The notes: generated by a model from the letters alone, not told the origin. Positions 1-8,131 are shown, counted from the stretch's first letter. The stretch is 31,467 nt of DNA from Marinisporobacter balticus (GCF_004345705.1 NZ_SLWV01000037.1:1-31467), one strand, 5' to 3'. Program-made: numbers and translations.

Positions 1-50
1 ATAGGATAAAAAGTAATAGAAAGAGTTCAAAGAACAACAAGAATACTTGC
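1..50. repeat. 50-bp repeat shared with 28088-28137
   Basis: This stretch matches 28088-28137 at 46 of 50 positions by eye, in the same orientation. The second copy lies inside a decayed ISAs1-like transposase remnant, so this copy is probably a scrap of the same insertion-sequence debris. A related 17-bp piece (tacttgtaaagtggtgt) recurs at 314-330, directly next to the second copy's continuation. No gene can be read here. Confidence 0.7.
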
Positions 51-207
51 AAATAAAATAATCATATACAAACTTAATGGAACGAATTTCCTCAAAGCAA
101 AGAATACCTGATATTAACCAAATGAAAGTGTTAAAACTTCTTTTGTGGAATACTGTTCGATATTGAAAAAAGTACGTGTATATAGTTTGTTTTATTGAAT
201 TATTGGA

Positions 208-283
208 AATACTAATCATATCAGATGCCTCCTAGGGGTTTGGTTCTTGTAAAATTAGTATTCCTAGGATTAAGGTATCTGAT
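208..283 (+). promoter_or_regulatory. Competing inverted repeats in the leader of the AraC-VOC operon
   Basis: Two inverted repeats interlock. AATACTAAT at 208-216 pairs perfectly with ATTAGTATT at 254-262. ATCAGATGCCT plus CCTAGG (220-236) pairs with CCTAGG and AGGTATCTGAT (263-283). The second stem is followed by a T-rich run (284-294). The left arm of one lies in the loop of the other, so they cannot both form as ordinary hairpins, which is the layout of an attenuator. It could equally be the terminus of a lost element. The rest of 51-373 shows no gene. A TATAAT at 333-338 is the best -10 candidate for the downstream genes, with a weak -35, and it lies downstream of these hairpins, which argues against attenuation of transcripts starting there. 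Confidence 0.35.
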
Positions 284-373
284 TTTGTTATTTTATGGAA
301 ACGAACAATCAATTACTTGTAAAGTGGTGTATTATAATGATAACTAGAACAATAAAAAGTGAGGATTAAAATA

Positions 374-448
374 ATGGATAGATTAAAAACATATTCTATT
401 AGGAAGTCTTCTCAATTACTTCGAAGAGGTAAAGAATATGCTGATTAA
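374..448 (+). CDS. Possible 24-aa leader peptide overlapping the AraC gene
   Basis: A short ORF (ATG at 374, TAA at 446-448) has a Shine-Dalgarno-like GTGAGGA about nine bases upstream. It overlaps the start of the AraC-type regulator by 11 bases. The peptide is basic (Lys and Arg rich) and ends REYAD-like after an RRGK stretch. I do not recognise it. The overlap suggests translational coupling to the regulator, either as a leader peptide or simply as a way to load ribosomes. It could be chance in such AT-rich DNA, so confidence is low. Confidence 0.35.
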   Translation: MDRLKTYSIRKSSQLLRRGKEYAD

Positions 449-1253
449 TAGATCTGATAATAAGTTTTTAACTACACAGTGCAATGTATATATTTCACCA
501 CATGAAGTATTAAATCCTTATATATCAACCTATAATATTCTATTCCCCGAAAAAAATATGCTTTCTGAAAAATACACGATTATTCCAGATGCAAGTGGAA
601 CCTTTTCTTTTGCTTATGACGGAAAAAGTATAAAGAGTGAATTATGGGGGGCTTCTTCAAAAATAAATGTAATTGGGAGTGAAGCTAATAATTATAATTT
701 TCTATTATTAGTTGAATTGAAACCATGTGGACTATATCAATTTACGGGCGTCAATCAAAAAGAATTTACTGATATAAGAATTGATTTGGAGGCAGTTAAT
801 AAGTCCCTAAATACTTCGCTTTGCAATATAATTGAAAAAGCTATTGATGTTAATGATTTGGTAAATGGACTGAATGCGACTTTTCTTTCTCATATGGCTG
901 ATGTTTACCAAATAAATACCATGTTAGGATTGATAAGAAAAATACATAATAATAATGGTTTTTTACATATAAAAGAATTATCATTTTCAGAGCATTACAG
1001 TGAAAGGCATTTGAATAGACTTTTTTATCAATATATCGGAATGAACGTAAAATTGTTCTCAAGAATTGTGAGAATAAATAATGCGATAGGGCAGATGAAA
1101 AATTTAAAAAGTAGCTGTACTTTGATATCACAACAAGCAGGTTATTATGACCAATCTCATTTTATAAACGACTTCAAGGAGATATGTGGAGTGCCACCTA
1201 CGCAATATTTAAAAAACATGTCCGATTTTTCCAATTCAATATTCAAACCATAA
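438..1253 (+). CDS. AraC family transcriptional regulator with DUF6597-like N-terminal domain
   Basis: This 271-aa cytoplasmic protein probably controls transcription of its own operon in response to a small ligand. Residues about 15-130 resemble the DUF6597 N-terminal domain of AraC-type factors, with the ISPHEVLNPYI opening and a GAS-K-NVIG core. Residues about 165-262 form the two helix-turn-helix motifs of the AraC/XylS class, including SERHLNRLFYQYIG and AGYYDQSHFINDFKEICG followed by PPTQYLK. The ATG at 438 follows an AGAGGT ribosome binding site. A VOC-fold gene begins 27 bases after its stop codon, so the two are likely co-transcribed and the VOC protein may act on or bind the ligand. 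The family assignment is firm; the ligand is unknown. Confidence 0.88.
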   Translation: MLINRSDNKFLTTQCNVYISPHEVLNPYISTYNILFPEKNMLSEKYTIIPDASGTFSFAYDGKSIKSELWGASSKINVIGSEANNYNFLLLVELKPCGLYQFTGVNQKEFTDIRIDLEAVNKSLNTSLCNIIEKAIDVNDLVNGLNATFLSHMADVYQINTMLGLIRKIHNNNGFLHIKELSFSEHYSERHLNRLFYQYIGMNVKLFSRIVRINNAIGQMKNLKSSCTLISQQAGYYDQSHFINDFKEICGVPPTQYLKNMSDFSNSIFKP

Positions 1254-1279
1254 GATACACTAATACTGGAGGTGGTTTT

Positions 1280-1738
1280 ATGGAATATGGAGGATCTCTT
1301 TTGACGGTTAAAGATGTTGATGTGTCAAAAGCATTTTATGTAAATGTCCTTGAACAAAAAATTGTTTTTGATATGGGTGAACATGTTACCTTTGAAGGTG
1401 GGTTTTCGATACAACAGGATTATTCTAAATTGATTGGATTAAGTGAAAATGATATATTACAAAAAGCACATAATTTTCAATTGTATTTTGAAGTAACAGA
1501 TTTAGATAATTGGAACTTGCAGTTAAAAAATATAAGCAGTATAGAGTTTTTACATGACATCAAAGAATATGCTTGGGGCCAAAGAAGTATTCGGCTATAC
1601 GATCCAGATATGCATATTATTGAAGTTGCGGAAAGCATAGAAAGTGTTATAAAGCGTTTTTTGAAACAAGGACTATCAGTTGAGGAAACCGCAGAACGTA
1701 CAATGTTTCCTATTGATTTTGTTAAGAAATGCTTATAG
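1280..1738 (+). CDS. VOC superfamily (glyoxalase/bleomycin-resistance fold) protein
   Basis: The protein is 152 aa and starts at the ATG at 1280, behind a clear GGAGGTGG ribosome binding site. A longer open frame reaching back to 1184 overlaps the AraC gene and is not needed. The N-terminal half (LLTVKDVDVSKAFYVNVL) and the second module (LYFEVTDLDNW ... SIRLYDPDMHIIEVAES) show the paired beta-alpha-beta-beta-beta units of the VOC fold. The usual first-strand His ligand is not obvious, whereas acidic residues at the ends of the second-module strands are kept. A C-terminal helical tail of about 35 residues follows. Family members include glyoxalases, dioxygenases and drug-binding proteins; which applies here cannot be told. 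It is followed at once by a strong terminator. Confidence 0.85.
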   Translation: MEYGGSLLTVKDVDVSKAFYVNVLEQKIVFDMGEHVTFEGGFSIQQDYSKLIGLSENDILQKAHNFQLYFEVTDLDNWNLQLKNISSIEFLHDIKEYAWGQRSIRLYDPDMHIIEVAESIESVIKRFLKQGLSVEETAERTMFPIDFVKKCL

Positions 1739-1750
1739 GGTATATTTCAT

Positions 1751-1790
1751 AACAAAAATCCGAATCATTAAAAAGATTTGGATTTTTGTT
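1751..1790 (+). terminator. Intrinsic terminator of the AraC-VOC operon
   Basis: AACAAAAATCCGAATC (1751-1766) pairs with GATTTGGATTTTTGTT (1775-1790) over 16 positions with one G-T pair. The right arm itself ends in a T-rich run. It starts 13 bases after the VOC stop codon. The symmetric A/T flanks mean it could work in both directions. Confidence 0.85.
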
Positions 1791-1943
1791 ATAGATGTAT
1801 GATAATGTTATATTAATAGAATCAGAAGAGATTAATTATTATGTTATAAAGCAGGTGAAATCATTAGTGCAATAAACTATAAACAAATAATATAAGAGAA
1901 TGCTCTAAATAAATTGAAAAGGAAAATTCCTTATGGTTAGGAT

Positions 1944-2186
1944 TTGAATATATATCGTGTGTGCGAGCATGGCTGTAAATACCAAGTGTATGCTATATTA
2001 AAAACACAATTACGCGCCCAAATATTTAAAGAACTTCTTGGCGAAATTCCAAAACGTCCAGCGGCAGGTGACATTGTTGATATGGATTATGATTTTAGTG
2101 AATTAGATAAGATTATTCCTCACCCCACTATAGAAATTTTACTCCTCGTGCCAGTGGTACATACCGAAGTCAACAAAGATATATAA
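1944..2186 (+). CDS. Small hypothetical protein, 80 aa, possibly a remnant
   Basis: I do not recognise this ORF. It begins with a TTG and has only a weak GGTTAGG upstream. The N-terminus (RVCEHGCKYQVYAI) has two cysteines and the middle is of mixed charge (AGDIVDMDYDFSELDKIIPHP), ending in a short hydrophobic strand. No signal peptide or membrane helix is convincing. The preceding 150 bases after the terminator at 1751-1790 hold no clear promoter. It may be the surviving end of a longer gene. Codon use looks like the neighbouring genes, which is the main reason to list it. Confidence 0.4.
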   Translation: MNIYRVCEHGCKYQVYAILKTQLRAQIFKELLGEIPKRPAAGDIVDMDYDFSELDKIIPHPTIEILLLVPVVHTEVNKDI

Positions 2187-2315
2187 ATTCAGACCCAATG
2201 CGGTATGAAGAATTGCAGGCGCCATTTTTTTATTCTCTGCAGGTGCGTTTGTCTGGAGTAAGGCAAAAAATTGTGTAGGGATAACAAACGCTTCAAATAA
2301 TAAGGTAAACCCTGA

Positions 2316-2333
2316 CCCTTGACGTGTCTAGGG
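2316..2333. promoter_or_regulatory. Imperfect 18-bp palindrome, possible MerR-type operator
   Basis: CCCTTGACGTGTCTAGGG is a near palindrome (7 of 9 pairs). It lies in the 213-base gap between the hypothetical ORF and the end of the MFS gene. Its composition recalls operators of MerR-family regulators, but no well-placed -10 with a 19-bp spacer is evident on either strand. The rest of 2187-2399 shows no gene and no clear terminator for the MFS gene. Confidence 0.25.
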
Positions 2334-2399
2334 AACCTCAACTTGATATTACAATTACATTTAGGAACTTTGCAATTTAATTATTATGAATCCAATGTT

Positions 2400-3587
2400 T
2401 TATGAGATTTTTTTGGATTTTAGACCAAGTAAAATTAAAAGAATTCCAGGAATTAAAAACGGTATAACAATACTTAACTTTGAAAGAGGACCAAATATTA
2501 GCATTCCAAAAGGTGTAGCTACTGATGAAAATAATTCCACAAAAGAAAATGTGCGTCCAAGATATGCTTCATCAGTAATTTCTTGAATATGTGTTGTTAA
2601 TGGAGTGTAGTATAATGGACTCCCTATGCCCATTATAAACATGAGCATAACGAACAGAATAATATTTTTGCTTGGAATCAGCAGTATCATTACTAACCCG
2701 AATAGCGTTGCAGAGAAACCTATTAGTTTGAAAGGTGCAGTTGACAATGCTTTATAGGATAAAAATAGACTTACTAACAGTGCACCAATTGAAAAAGATG
2801 TTTCGATTGTACTCAATATCCAGATTTTATTTCCAAATGTTTGCAAGGCTAAAAGGGGAGTTAGTTGTGATGCAGGTATAACCAAAAAAGAAAAAATACT
2901 ATAAAACAGAATACTGTTTTTCAACGAGCGATTGGAGAGGATATAGCGTATTCCAGATTTTAATTCCTCTATTGGCTTATATTTTTCTGCACTACTTTTT
3001 CGTGCTGGCATAGAAATGGTGGAGAGTAGGGAAACCCCTATCACAGCAGTAATTACGTCAATAAAGAACACACTGGACATTGACATAAAGCTCATAACAA
3101 TACCGCTTATACCAGGGGAAATAAGCTGAATAACACACCAAATACTTGTGGATATACTGTTTGCCCGCATTAATTCTTTTTCAGGAACGATTAGAGGCAA
3201 CATGCTTTTAATGGCAGGCATCTGAATTCCACATCCAAATGATCGCAAGCAGTTAAAAAAGAATATCCAGCCAATATTATCAATGCCAAGTAAAAAGAGT
3301 ACAGCTAAAACAAGCGTAGACAGGGCAATCGCAGAATCTGATAGCATTACAATTTTTTTAGGTGAATATCGGTCTGCCAAAACACCGCCAAATAACAGGA
3401 CTAGTGCTTGCGGTAAATAGGTAGTGATTGTGACTCCGGCGATTGCAATTCCTGATCCTGTTTTCAATGTAATATACCACATAACCGCAAATGAAACGAT
3501 AGTGGAACCAAGCAGCGACACTCCTTGACTTGACATATAGGCGAATAACTTAAAACGCCAATTGTCAGGCGTAGTTTTTTTTTGCAC
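2400..3587 (-). CDS. MFS drug exporter (MefA/EntS-like, MFS_3 type)
   Basis: A 395-aa integral membrane protein with about 12 predicted hydrophobic segments, typical of major facilitator exporters. It has the loop 2-3 motif GGVLADRYSPKK (near residue 67) used in the conformational switch of proton antiporters, and an opening (FKLFAYMSSQGVSLLGSTIVSFAVMW-like) typical of the MFS_3/macrolide-efflux group. The start is the GTG at 3587, seven bases after a perfect AGGAGG; the ATG two bases upstream is out of frame. That AGGAGG overlaps the TAA stop of the uvrA-like gene (TAAGGAGG), so translation is coupled. Its likely role is to pump out the compound sensed by the upstream MerR protein. The substrate is unknown. 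Confidence 0.9.
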   Translation of the reverse strand: MQKKTTPDNWRFKLFAYMSSQGVSLLGSTIVSFAVMWYITLKTGSGIAIAGVTITTYLPQALVLLFGGVLADRYSPKKIVMLSDSAIALSTLVLAVLFLLGIDNIGWIFFFNCLRSFGCGIQMPAIKSMLPLIVPEKELMRANSISTSIWCVIQLISPGISGIVMSFMSMSSVFFIDVITAVIGVSLLSTISMPARKSSAEKYKPIEELKSGIRYILSNRSLKNSILFYSIFSFLVIPASQLTPLLALQTFGNKIWILSTIETSFSIGALLVSLFLSYKALSTAPFKLIGFSATLFGLVMILLIPSKNIILFVMLMFIMGIGSPLYYTPLTTHIQEITDEAYLGRTFSFVELFSSVATPFGMLIFGPLSKLSIVIPFLIPGILLILLGLKSKKIS

Positions 3588-3599
3588 ATTGTAGCCTCC

Positions 3600-6500
3600 T
3601 TAAATATATTTTCCTGTGATGCTTTTGGTGTTGGTTCTCAAATCTTTTGGTCTACCAGCAGCAACTAGAGTTCCACCAAAGGCACCACCTTTCGGTCCTA
3701 TATCAATAACCCAGTCGGATGATCGGATAATATCTGTGTTATGTTCAATGATTAGCACCGTGTGATTGGAGGTAACCAGCTTTTTGAAAATAATGATCAG
3801 TTTTTCAATATCACTGAAATGCAGACCGGTGGTTGGCTCATCCAGAATATAGAGCATATGCTTTTTTTGTTTGCAACTCAGTTCCTTTGCTAACTTTAAT
3901 CGTTGTGACTCACCACCACTAAAAGTTGTTGTATTTTGTCCTAATTTTATATAGGGCAGACCAACATCTTCTAATACTGATAACTTACTAAAAATTTCTT
4001 TGTTATCTGTCCAAAATATTTTAGCTTCAGATACGTCCATATTTAAGATATCAGCAATATTTTTATTCTTATATGTTACTTCTAGCACTTGACTTTTATA
4101 TCGTTTCCCCTTGCAATCTGTACAGGTAACAAAGTGATCAGCCATGTATTGAAAAGCAACTTTGATCTGTCCCTGTCCCTCGCAGGTTGGACATTGTCCT
4201 TCTTTGGAATTAAAGCTAAAATACTTTTCATTCAGACCAAGCTCCTGAGCATCCTGTTGTGATGCAAATATTTTACGTATTTCATCAAAAGCACCTATAT
4301 AGGTAACTGGCGTAGAACGAGTTGATTTACCAATAGGGGTTTGATCCATATGAATGAAACCATCAATTTCTTCAAAGCCATCTAAATGTTTGAAATTCCG
4401 ATTTACGATGTGCCTCTTATTTATGGCTTCATTCAATGCAGGTATAAGCGTCTCAAATACTAGCGTGCTTTTTCCTGAGCCACTCATTCCAGTAACACAG
4501 CACATTGTGTGTAGCGGAAAGTCGACAGTTATATTTTTAAGATTATTTCCTGTACAGCCTGATAGAGTAAGCCATTGTTTAGGTTTTGGCAATTCGGGTA
4601 ATGGCTGAAGGTCAGTGTTTTTTAAATATTTGCCTGTTAATGATAATGGATTATTAATGATATCAGTAACATCGCCAGATGCAATAATTTTGCCCCCATG
4701 AACGCCTGCACCGGGACCTATATCAATTATATAATCAGCTGAGAGCATTGTATCTTTGTCGTGTTCAACAACTATGACGGTATTTCCCTTATCACGAAGC
4801 TTTTTCATAGTGTCTATCATTAGGTGATGGTCACTAGGATGTAGTCCTATAGATGGTTCATCCAGAATATAGGTTAACCCCACAAGGTCACTGCCTAATT
4901 GACTAGAAAGTCGAACTCTTTGAAGTTCTCCTCCAGATAGTGTTGGAGCTGTTCTGTCTAGGGTGAGATAAGACAGTCCAACCTGTAATAAATTTGCAAT
5001 TCGTATTTTAATTTCTGGAAAAATATCTTTAGTTTTCTCTTTTGGTATTTCAGGCAAATTATTTGCTATGATTGCAAACCAATTGTTTAGTTTTTCAATC
5101 GGCATTTTTGTCAATTCAGGCAGTCTCCATCCTAAGACAGTTGTATATCTGGCTTCTATACAAAGTAGTTCTTGATTACATGTCGGACACGGGATTTCAT
5201 TCATGTACTGTTTGTAAGTATTGTTATCTGTCTTTGCTTCTCTAAATAGACGGAGAATATGAGAAAAGGCTCCTGCCGCAGGTCGTGAAATAACAGTTTC
5301 TCTGCCACGAGAATTGTAGGTAAAGTTATAAATTTTATCGCCTGTTCCATAAAGTATTGCTTTTTTAAAGTCTTCAGGTAGACTTTTCCACGGTAGATTT
5401 AGATCTACTTTCATATGCTTTGCAACCGCATAAAGTTCTCCTACCCACCAGTTACCAGTAACTTTTTTCCTTCTTAATTTACCCCACCAGTGAGTAGCTC
5501 CGTCTAAAACAGATAACTTGTCATTCATTATGATTGCATCGGGATTTATTTTGTACATAAATCCAAGACCGTTACAATCATGACAGGCTCCATTATGGGT
5601 ATTGGGATTAAATGAGGATGTAGTGAGGGATGAGAAAAGAAGATTACAACTTGGACAACCATTTTTATTTTTACCTTTTTTTACTAAAGGTTTTCCACAA
5701 TAAGGGCAATGTGAAATCCCTATTGCTACATATAACATTCTCAAATAATCAAGTATACCTGTTAAAGTACCTACTGTAGAACGGGGATTTTGGCTACCTT
5801 TCTTTTGTTCGATTGCGATGGTAGGAGTGAGCCCTTGTAAAGAATCAAATTCTGGTTTTTCAGTCTGATCCTGCATTCTTGCGGCACTCGACAAATTGTC
5901 AAGATAACGTCGTTTACCCTCTGCATAGATTGTGTCAAAAGCCAATGAGGACTTTCCACTGCCACTCACTCCGGTAATTACGGTTAGCTTCAATTTAGGA
6001 ATAGCAACGCTAACATCTTTAAGGTTGTTCTGTCGACCGCCTTTCAGAAGTATTTGATTCGGTATAGTTGATATGGCATCAGAAATAATCGATTCCTCTT
6101 GCTTTTGAGTATCTTCTATTTGAAATTTATTACCTAACAAATTTGGATCAATCATATTTGATTGTCTAATTACATCTAAAATAACGAGTTTAGAACGAAT
6201 TGATTGTAAATATTCAGCTGGAAAACGGTCAAGCAGGTTTTTAAATTCATCAATCGAAGCGTTACAATTTGAGGTAAGGTCTGCCATTTCGTCAAGAAGC
6301 TGCTTTTCGATTTGAGAGAGTTGACTGAATTTTTTCGTACTAAACTCTGTCCATAAATCCCACGGCAACAGTTCCAATCCCTGCAGGCAATTGAAGTCAT
6401 GTAACAAATTTCCTTTGACAGAGTGCCAACCTTTCCAGTTTTTATTGTAGCCAAAATCTTCGGGGTGGCGTTCACCTAATCTGCTTTTTATCCATGCCTC

Positions 6501-7052
6501 TCCTGCAAGAAGAAAGTTGGGGTTTGTGCTCATATCAGAGGTACCAAAGGTAATGTCATAATATTTCTTTTGAATCTCATCAATCTGTGCATCTACACGA
6601 ATCCAACGGTCTTGTTCAATGTCATAATACTCTGCTACCCAGTGATCCTCAAACATTAAATCACTATCAAAATAGTTGGCAAATCCGACTCTAAGCCGAG
6701 CTGGAATTTTTTTGTGTCGCATAAAAGAGATTAGAAGTAGGGCGTAGTCTCTACACATACCCACAAGACGTTGTTTGGGTTCACGTGCATCCTTCAAAGA
6801 ACTATGATCAAGTCGAAAAATAGCTTCCAGCATTTGAGGTACCGTACGAAGCAATTCTTCGTCAGATTGATGTTTGCTAAAATTAACACCATATAACTTG
6901 CCAAGATCACCATGTATGACAAGCCCCTGAACGATATTTAGAAGTTGTTTTGGATTGTCTGGAAGTACATTTAATTCTTTCGTATATTGCTTTGGGTCAG
7001 TAATTACACTTTGTTGTACGTAATAACCTACGTTATAATTATTTTTTGTCAT
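3600..7052 (-). CDS. Transglutaminase-like domain fused to UvrA2-type ABC ATPase
   Basis: This 1150-aa protein has two parts. Residues about 1-230 form a transglutaminase-like (papain-fold) domain with an apparent Cys-His-Asp triad: C100 in GMCRDYALLL, H137 in EDHWVAEYY, D154 in WIRVDAQID. Residues about 335-1150 are a complete tandem UvrA: Walker A at 361-369 and 855-862, signatures LSGGELQR (705-712) and FSGGESQR (1044-1051), Walker B YILDEPSIGLHP and YILDEPTTGLHF, and Zn-type CxxC pairs at 449-452, 466-469, 490-493, 622-625, 954-957 and 977-980. The segment after TVGTLTGILDYLRML lacks the long UvrB-binding insert of true UvrA, so it is UvrA2/DrrC-like and probably displaces DNA-bound drugs rather than performing excision repair. 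Start ATG follows AGAGGAGG. The DNA-drug role and the purpose of the fused domain are inferences. Confidence 0.9.
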   Translation of the reverse strand: MTKNNYNVGYYVQQSVITDPKQYTKELNVLPDNPKQLLNIVQGLVIHGDLGKLYGVNFSKHQSDEELLRTVPQMLEAIFRLDHSSLKDAREPKQRLVGMCRDYALLLISFMRHKKIPARLRVGFANYFDSDLMFEDHWVAEYYDIEQDRWIRVDAQIDEIQKKYYDITFGTSDMSTNPNFLLAGEAWIKSRLGERHPEDFGYNKNWKGWHSVKGNLLHDFNCLQGLELLPWDLWTEFSTKKFSQLSQIEKQLLDEMADLTSNCNASIDEFKNLLDRFPAEYLQSIRSKLVILDVIRQSNMIDPNLLGNKFQIEDTQKQEESIISDAISTIPNQILLKGGRQNNLKDVSVAIPKLKLTVITGVSGSGKSSLAFDTIYAEGKRRYLDNLSSAARMQDQTEKPEFDSLQGLTPTIAIEQKKGSQNPRSTVGTLTGILDYLRMLYVAIGISHCPYCGKPLVKKGKNKNGCPSCNLLFSSLTTSSFNPNTHNGACHDCNGLGFMYKINPDAIIMNDKLSVLDGATHWWGKLRRKKVTGNWWVGELYAVAKHMKVDLNLPWKSLPEDFKKAILYGTGDKIYNFTYNSRGRETVISRPAAGAFSHILRLFREAKTDNNTYKQYMNEIPCPTCNQELLCIEARYTTVLGWRLPELTKMPIEKLNNWFAIIANNLPEIPKEKTKDIFPEIKIRIANLLQVGLSYLTLDRTAPTLSGGELQRVRLSSQLGSDLVGLTYILDEPSIGLHPSDHHLMIDTMKKLRDKGNTVIVVEHDKDTMLSADYIIDIGPGAGVHGGKIIASGDVTDIINNPLSLTGKYLKNTDLQPLPELPKPKQWLTLSGCTGNNLKNITVDFPLHTMCCVTGMSGSGKSTLVFETLIPALNEAINKRHIVNRNFKHLDGFEEIDGFIHMDQTPIGKSTRSTPVTYIGAFDEIRKIFASQQDAQELGLNEKYFSFNSKEGQCPTCEGQGQIKVAFQYMADHFVTCTDCKGKRYKSQVLEVTYKNKNIADILNMDVSEAKIFWTDNKEIFSKLSVLEDVGLPYIKLGQNTTTFSGGESQRLKLAKELSCKQKKHMLYILDEPTTGLHFSDIEKLIIIFKKLVTSNHTVLIIEHNTDIIRSSDWVIDIGPKGGAFGGTLVAAGRPKDLRTNTKSITGKYI

Positions 7053-7073
7053 TTTAATTCCTCCTCTAATTTG

Positions 7074-7104
7074 ATGTTAAACCCTCACACGGTGTCAGTG
7101 TCAA
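7074..7104 (-). promoter_or_regulatory. MerR-type promoter/operator of the uvrA2-MFS operon
   Basis: Read on the minus strand, TTGACA (7104-7099) and TAACAT (7079-7074) are separated by exactly 19 bases. This is the overlong spacer characteristic of MerR-activated promoters, instead of 17. Within the spacer, CTGACACCGTGTGAG forms a dyad (CTnACAC-N-GTGTnAG). It lies about 20 bases before the uvrA-like start codon. The MerR gene immediately upstream is the obvious candidate regulator. Confidence 0.8.
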
Positions 7105-7221
7105 GAGGTGATTAGTGATGACTAAATAAATTTAAAATGTCACATAAGAAGAATAGTTTGTAGTTTTAATAGTCTATAAGGCAATTAAAAACGAGCTACT
7201 TTAACATAAAAAGAACGTTCA

Positions 7222-8082
7222 TTATAGAACGTCCTTAGAATATGGTACTGTTTTTTTTTGTGCTATTTGTACTGGAATTTGAATTTCCGTCAAATAATCA
7301 TTCGGATCTGAAGTATCTGTTTTGCCTATTATAGTAACTTGACGGCTTAATCCGTTCATTTCATATTGACTGTGTGCATCCAACCAATAGATAAAACTTT
7401 GGTAAGCAGCGGTCAATTTTTCATAAGAACCATACACCATCATGCAAGCCATCTTATTAACACTTTCCAATTCGCGAAATATAAAATGGTCAATGTTGTT
7501 GGAAAGCTTTTTTACAACAAAAGCTACTTCAACATCAACGTCAGTATCAACATGTCCTTCGTCGTGATATATGGTGATGTTGTTATAACTGTGTCTTTCA
7601 ATATCAAGATGTTCTCTATTTATAAAATCGATCAGTTCATACCATAAATTTCCCTCATAAGAATACTCTGGTATTTTTTTTCGAAATGAAACGATATTAT
7701 AGCTTGGTATAGATTTAATTGTAACATTGTAATGAATATCAATTTGGTCTTTATGTATATCGCTGATTGCAGCTCTGATTCTATTAATTCGTTCATTCTC
7801 CAAGTGTATATTCTGTTCTGTTTCGTGGATTTTATTATTTAATTGTTCAATGAGAAAACGATCGTTCCAATTTTTAAGTAATTCACTGATATTAGCAACT
7901 GAAAAATTCAAATCACGTAATAAAACTATTTTTTGTAAATCAGGTACCTGTTTGACAGAATACATGCGATATCCTGAATGCTTATCTATATGATTAGGCT
8001 TTAATAAGCCGTGTTCATCATAATAACGAAGCATGCGAACTGAAACATGCGTCAATTTTGAAAAATTTCCTATATTAAGCAT
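7222..8082 (-). CDS. MerR family regulator with GyrI-like effector domain
   Basis: A 286-aa multidrug-type activator. Residues 3-70 are a MerR winged helix (IGNFSKLTHVSVRMLRYYDE then GLLKP ... GYRMYSVKQ). Residues about 80-115 form the dimerising coiled coil (HETEQNIHLENERINRIRAA). The C-terminal half (from about 120 to 278) resembles GyrI/BacterialRegulatory effector-binding folds, with a final EIQIPV strand, as in BmrR-type sensors of hydrophobic drugs. It is expected to twist the 19-bp-spaced promoter at 7074-7104 and switch on the fusion protein and exporter when ligand is bound. The ATG follows AAGGAGGT. Its own promoter at 8103-8131 has normal 17-bp spacing, so it is probably made constitutively. 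Confidence 0.92.
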   Translation of the reverse strand: MLNIGNFSKLTHVSVRMLRYYDEHGLLKPNHIDKHSGYRMYSVKQVPDLQKIVLLRDLNFSVANISELLKNWNDRFLIEQLNNKIHETEQNIHLENERINRIRAAISDIHKDQIDIHYNVTIKSIPSYNIVSFRKKIPEYSYEGNLWYELIDFINREHLDIERHSYNNITIYHDEGHVDTDVDVEVAFVVKKLSNNIDHFIFRELESVNKMACMMVYGSYEKLTAAYQSFIYWLDAHSQYEMNGLSRQVTIIGKTDTSDPNDYLTEIQIPVQIAQKKTVPYSKDVL

Positions 8083-8102
8083 GAATTCACCTCCTTATTT
8101 TC

Positions 8103-8131
8103 AGTATACATAAACTTTAATGATACTTCAA
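8103..8131 (-). promoter_or_regulatory. Sigma-A-type promoter of the MerR gene
   Basis: On the minus strand TTGAAG (8131-8126), a 17-base spacer and TATACT (8108-8103) form a good housekeeping promoter about 20 bases before the MerR start codon and just before its AAGGAGGT site. Confidence 0.75.

Noticed and set aside
1184..1279. Upstream extension of the VOC reading frame
   Set aside because: It overlaps the AraC gene and lacks a ribosome site, whereas the ATG at 1280 has a strong GGAGGTGG.
2386..2586. 66-codon plus-strand frame over the end of the MFS gene
   Set aside because: Antisense to the MFS C-terminus, with no ribosome site and no protein-like features.
3600..7052. Reading the UvrA-like protein as the housekeeping excision-repair UvrA
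   Set aside because: The UvrB-binding insert is missing, there is an extra N-terminal domain, and it is in an operon with a drug pump under MerR-type control.
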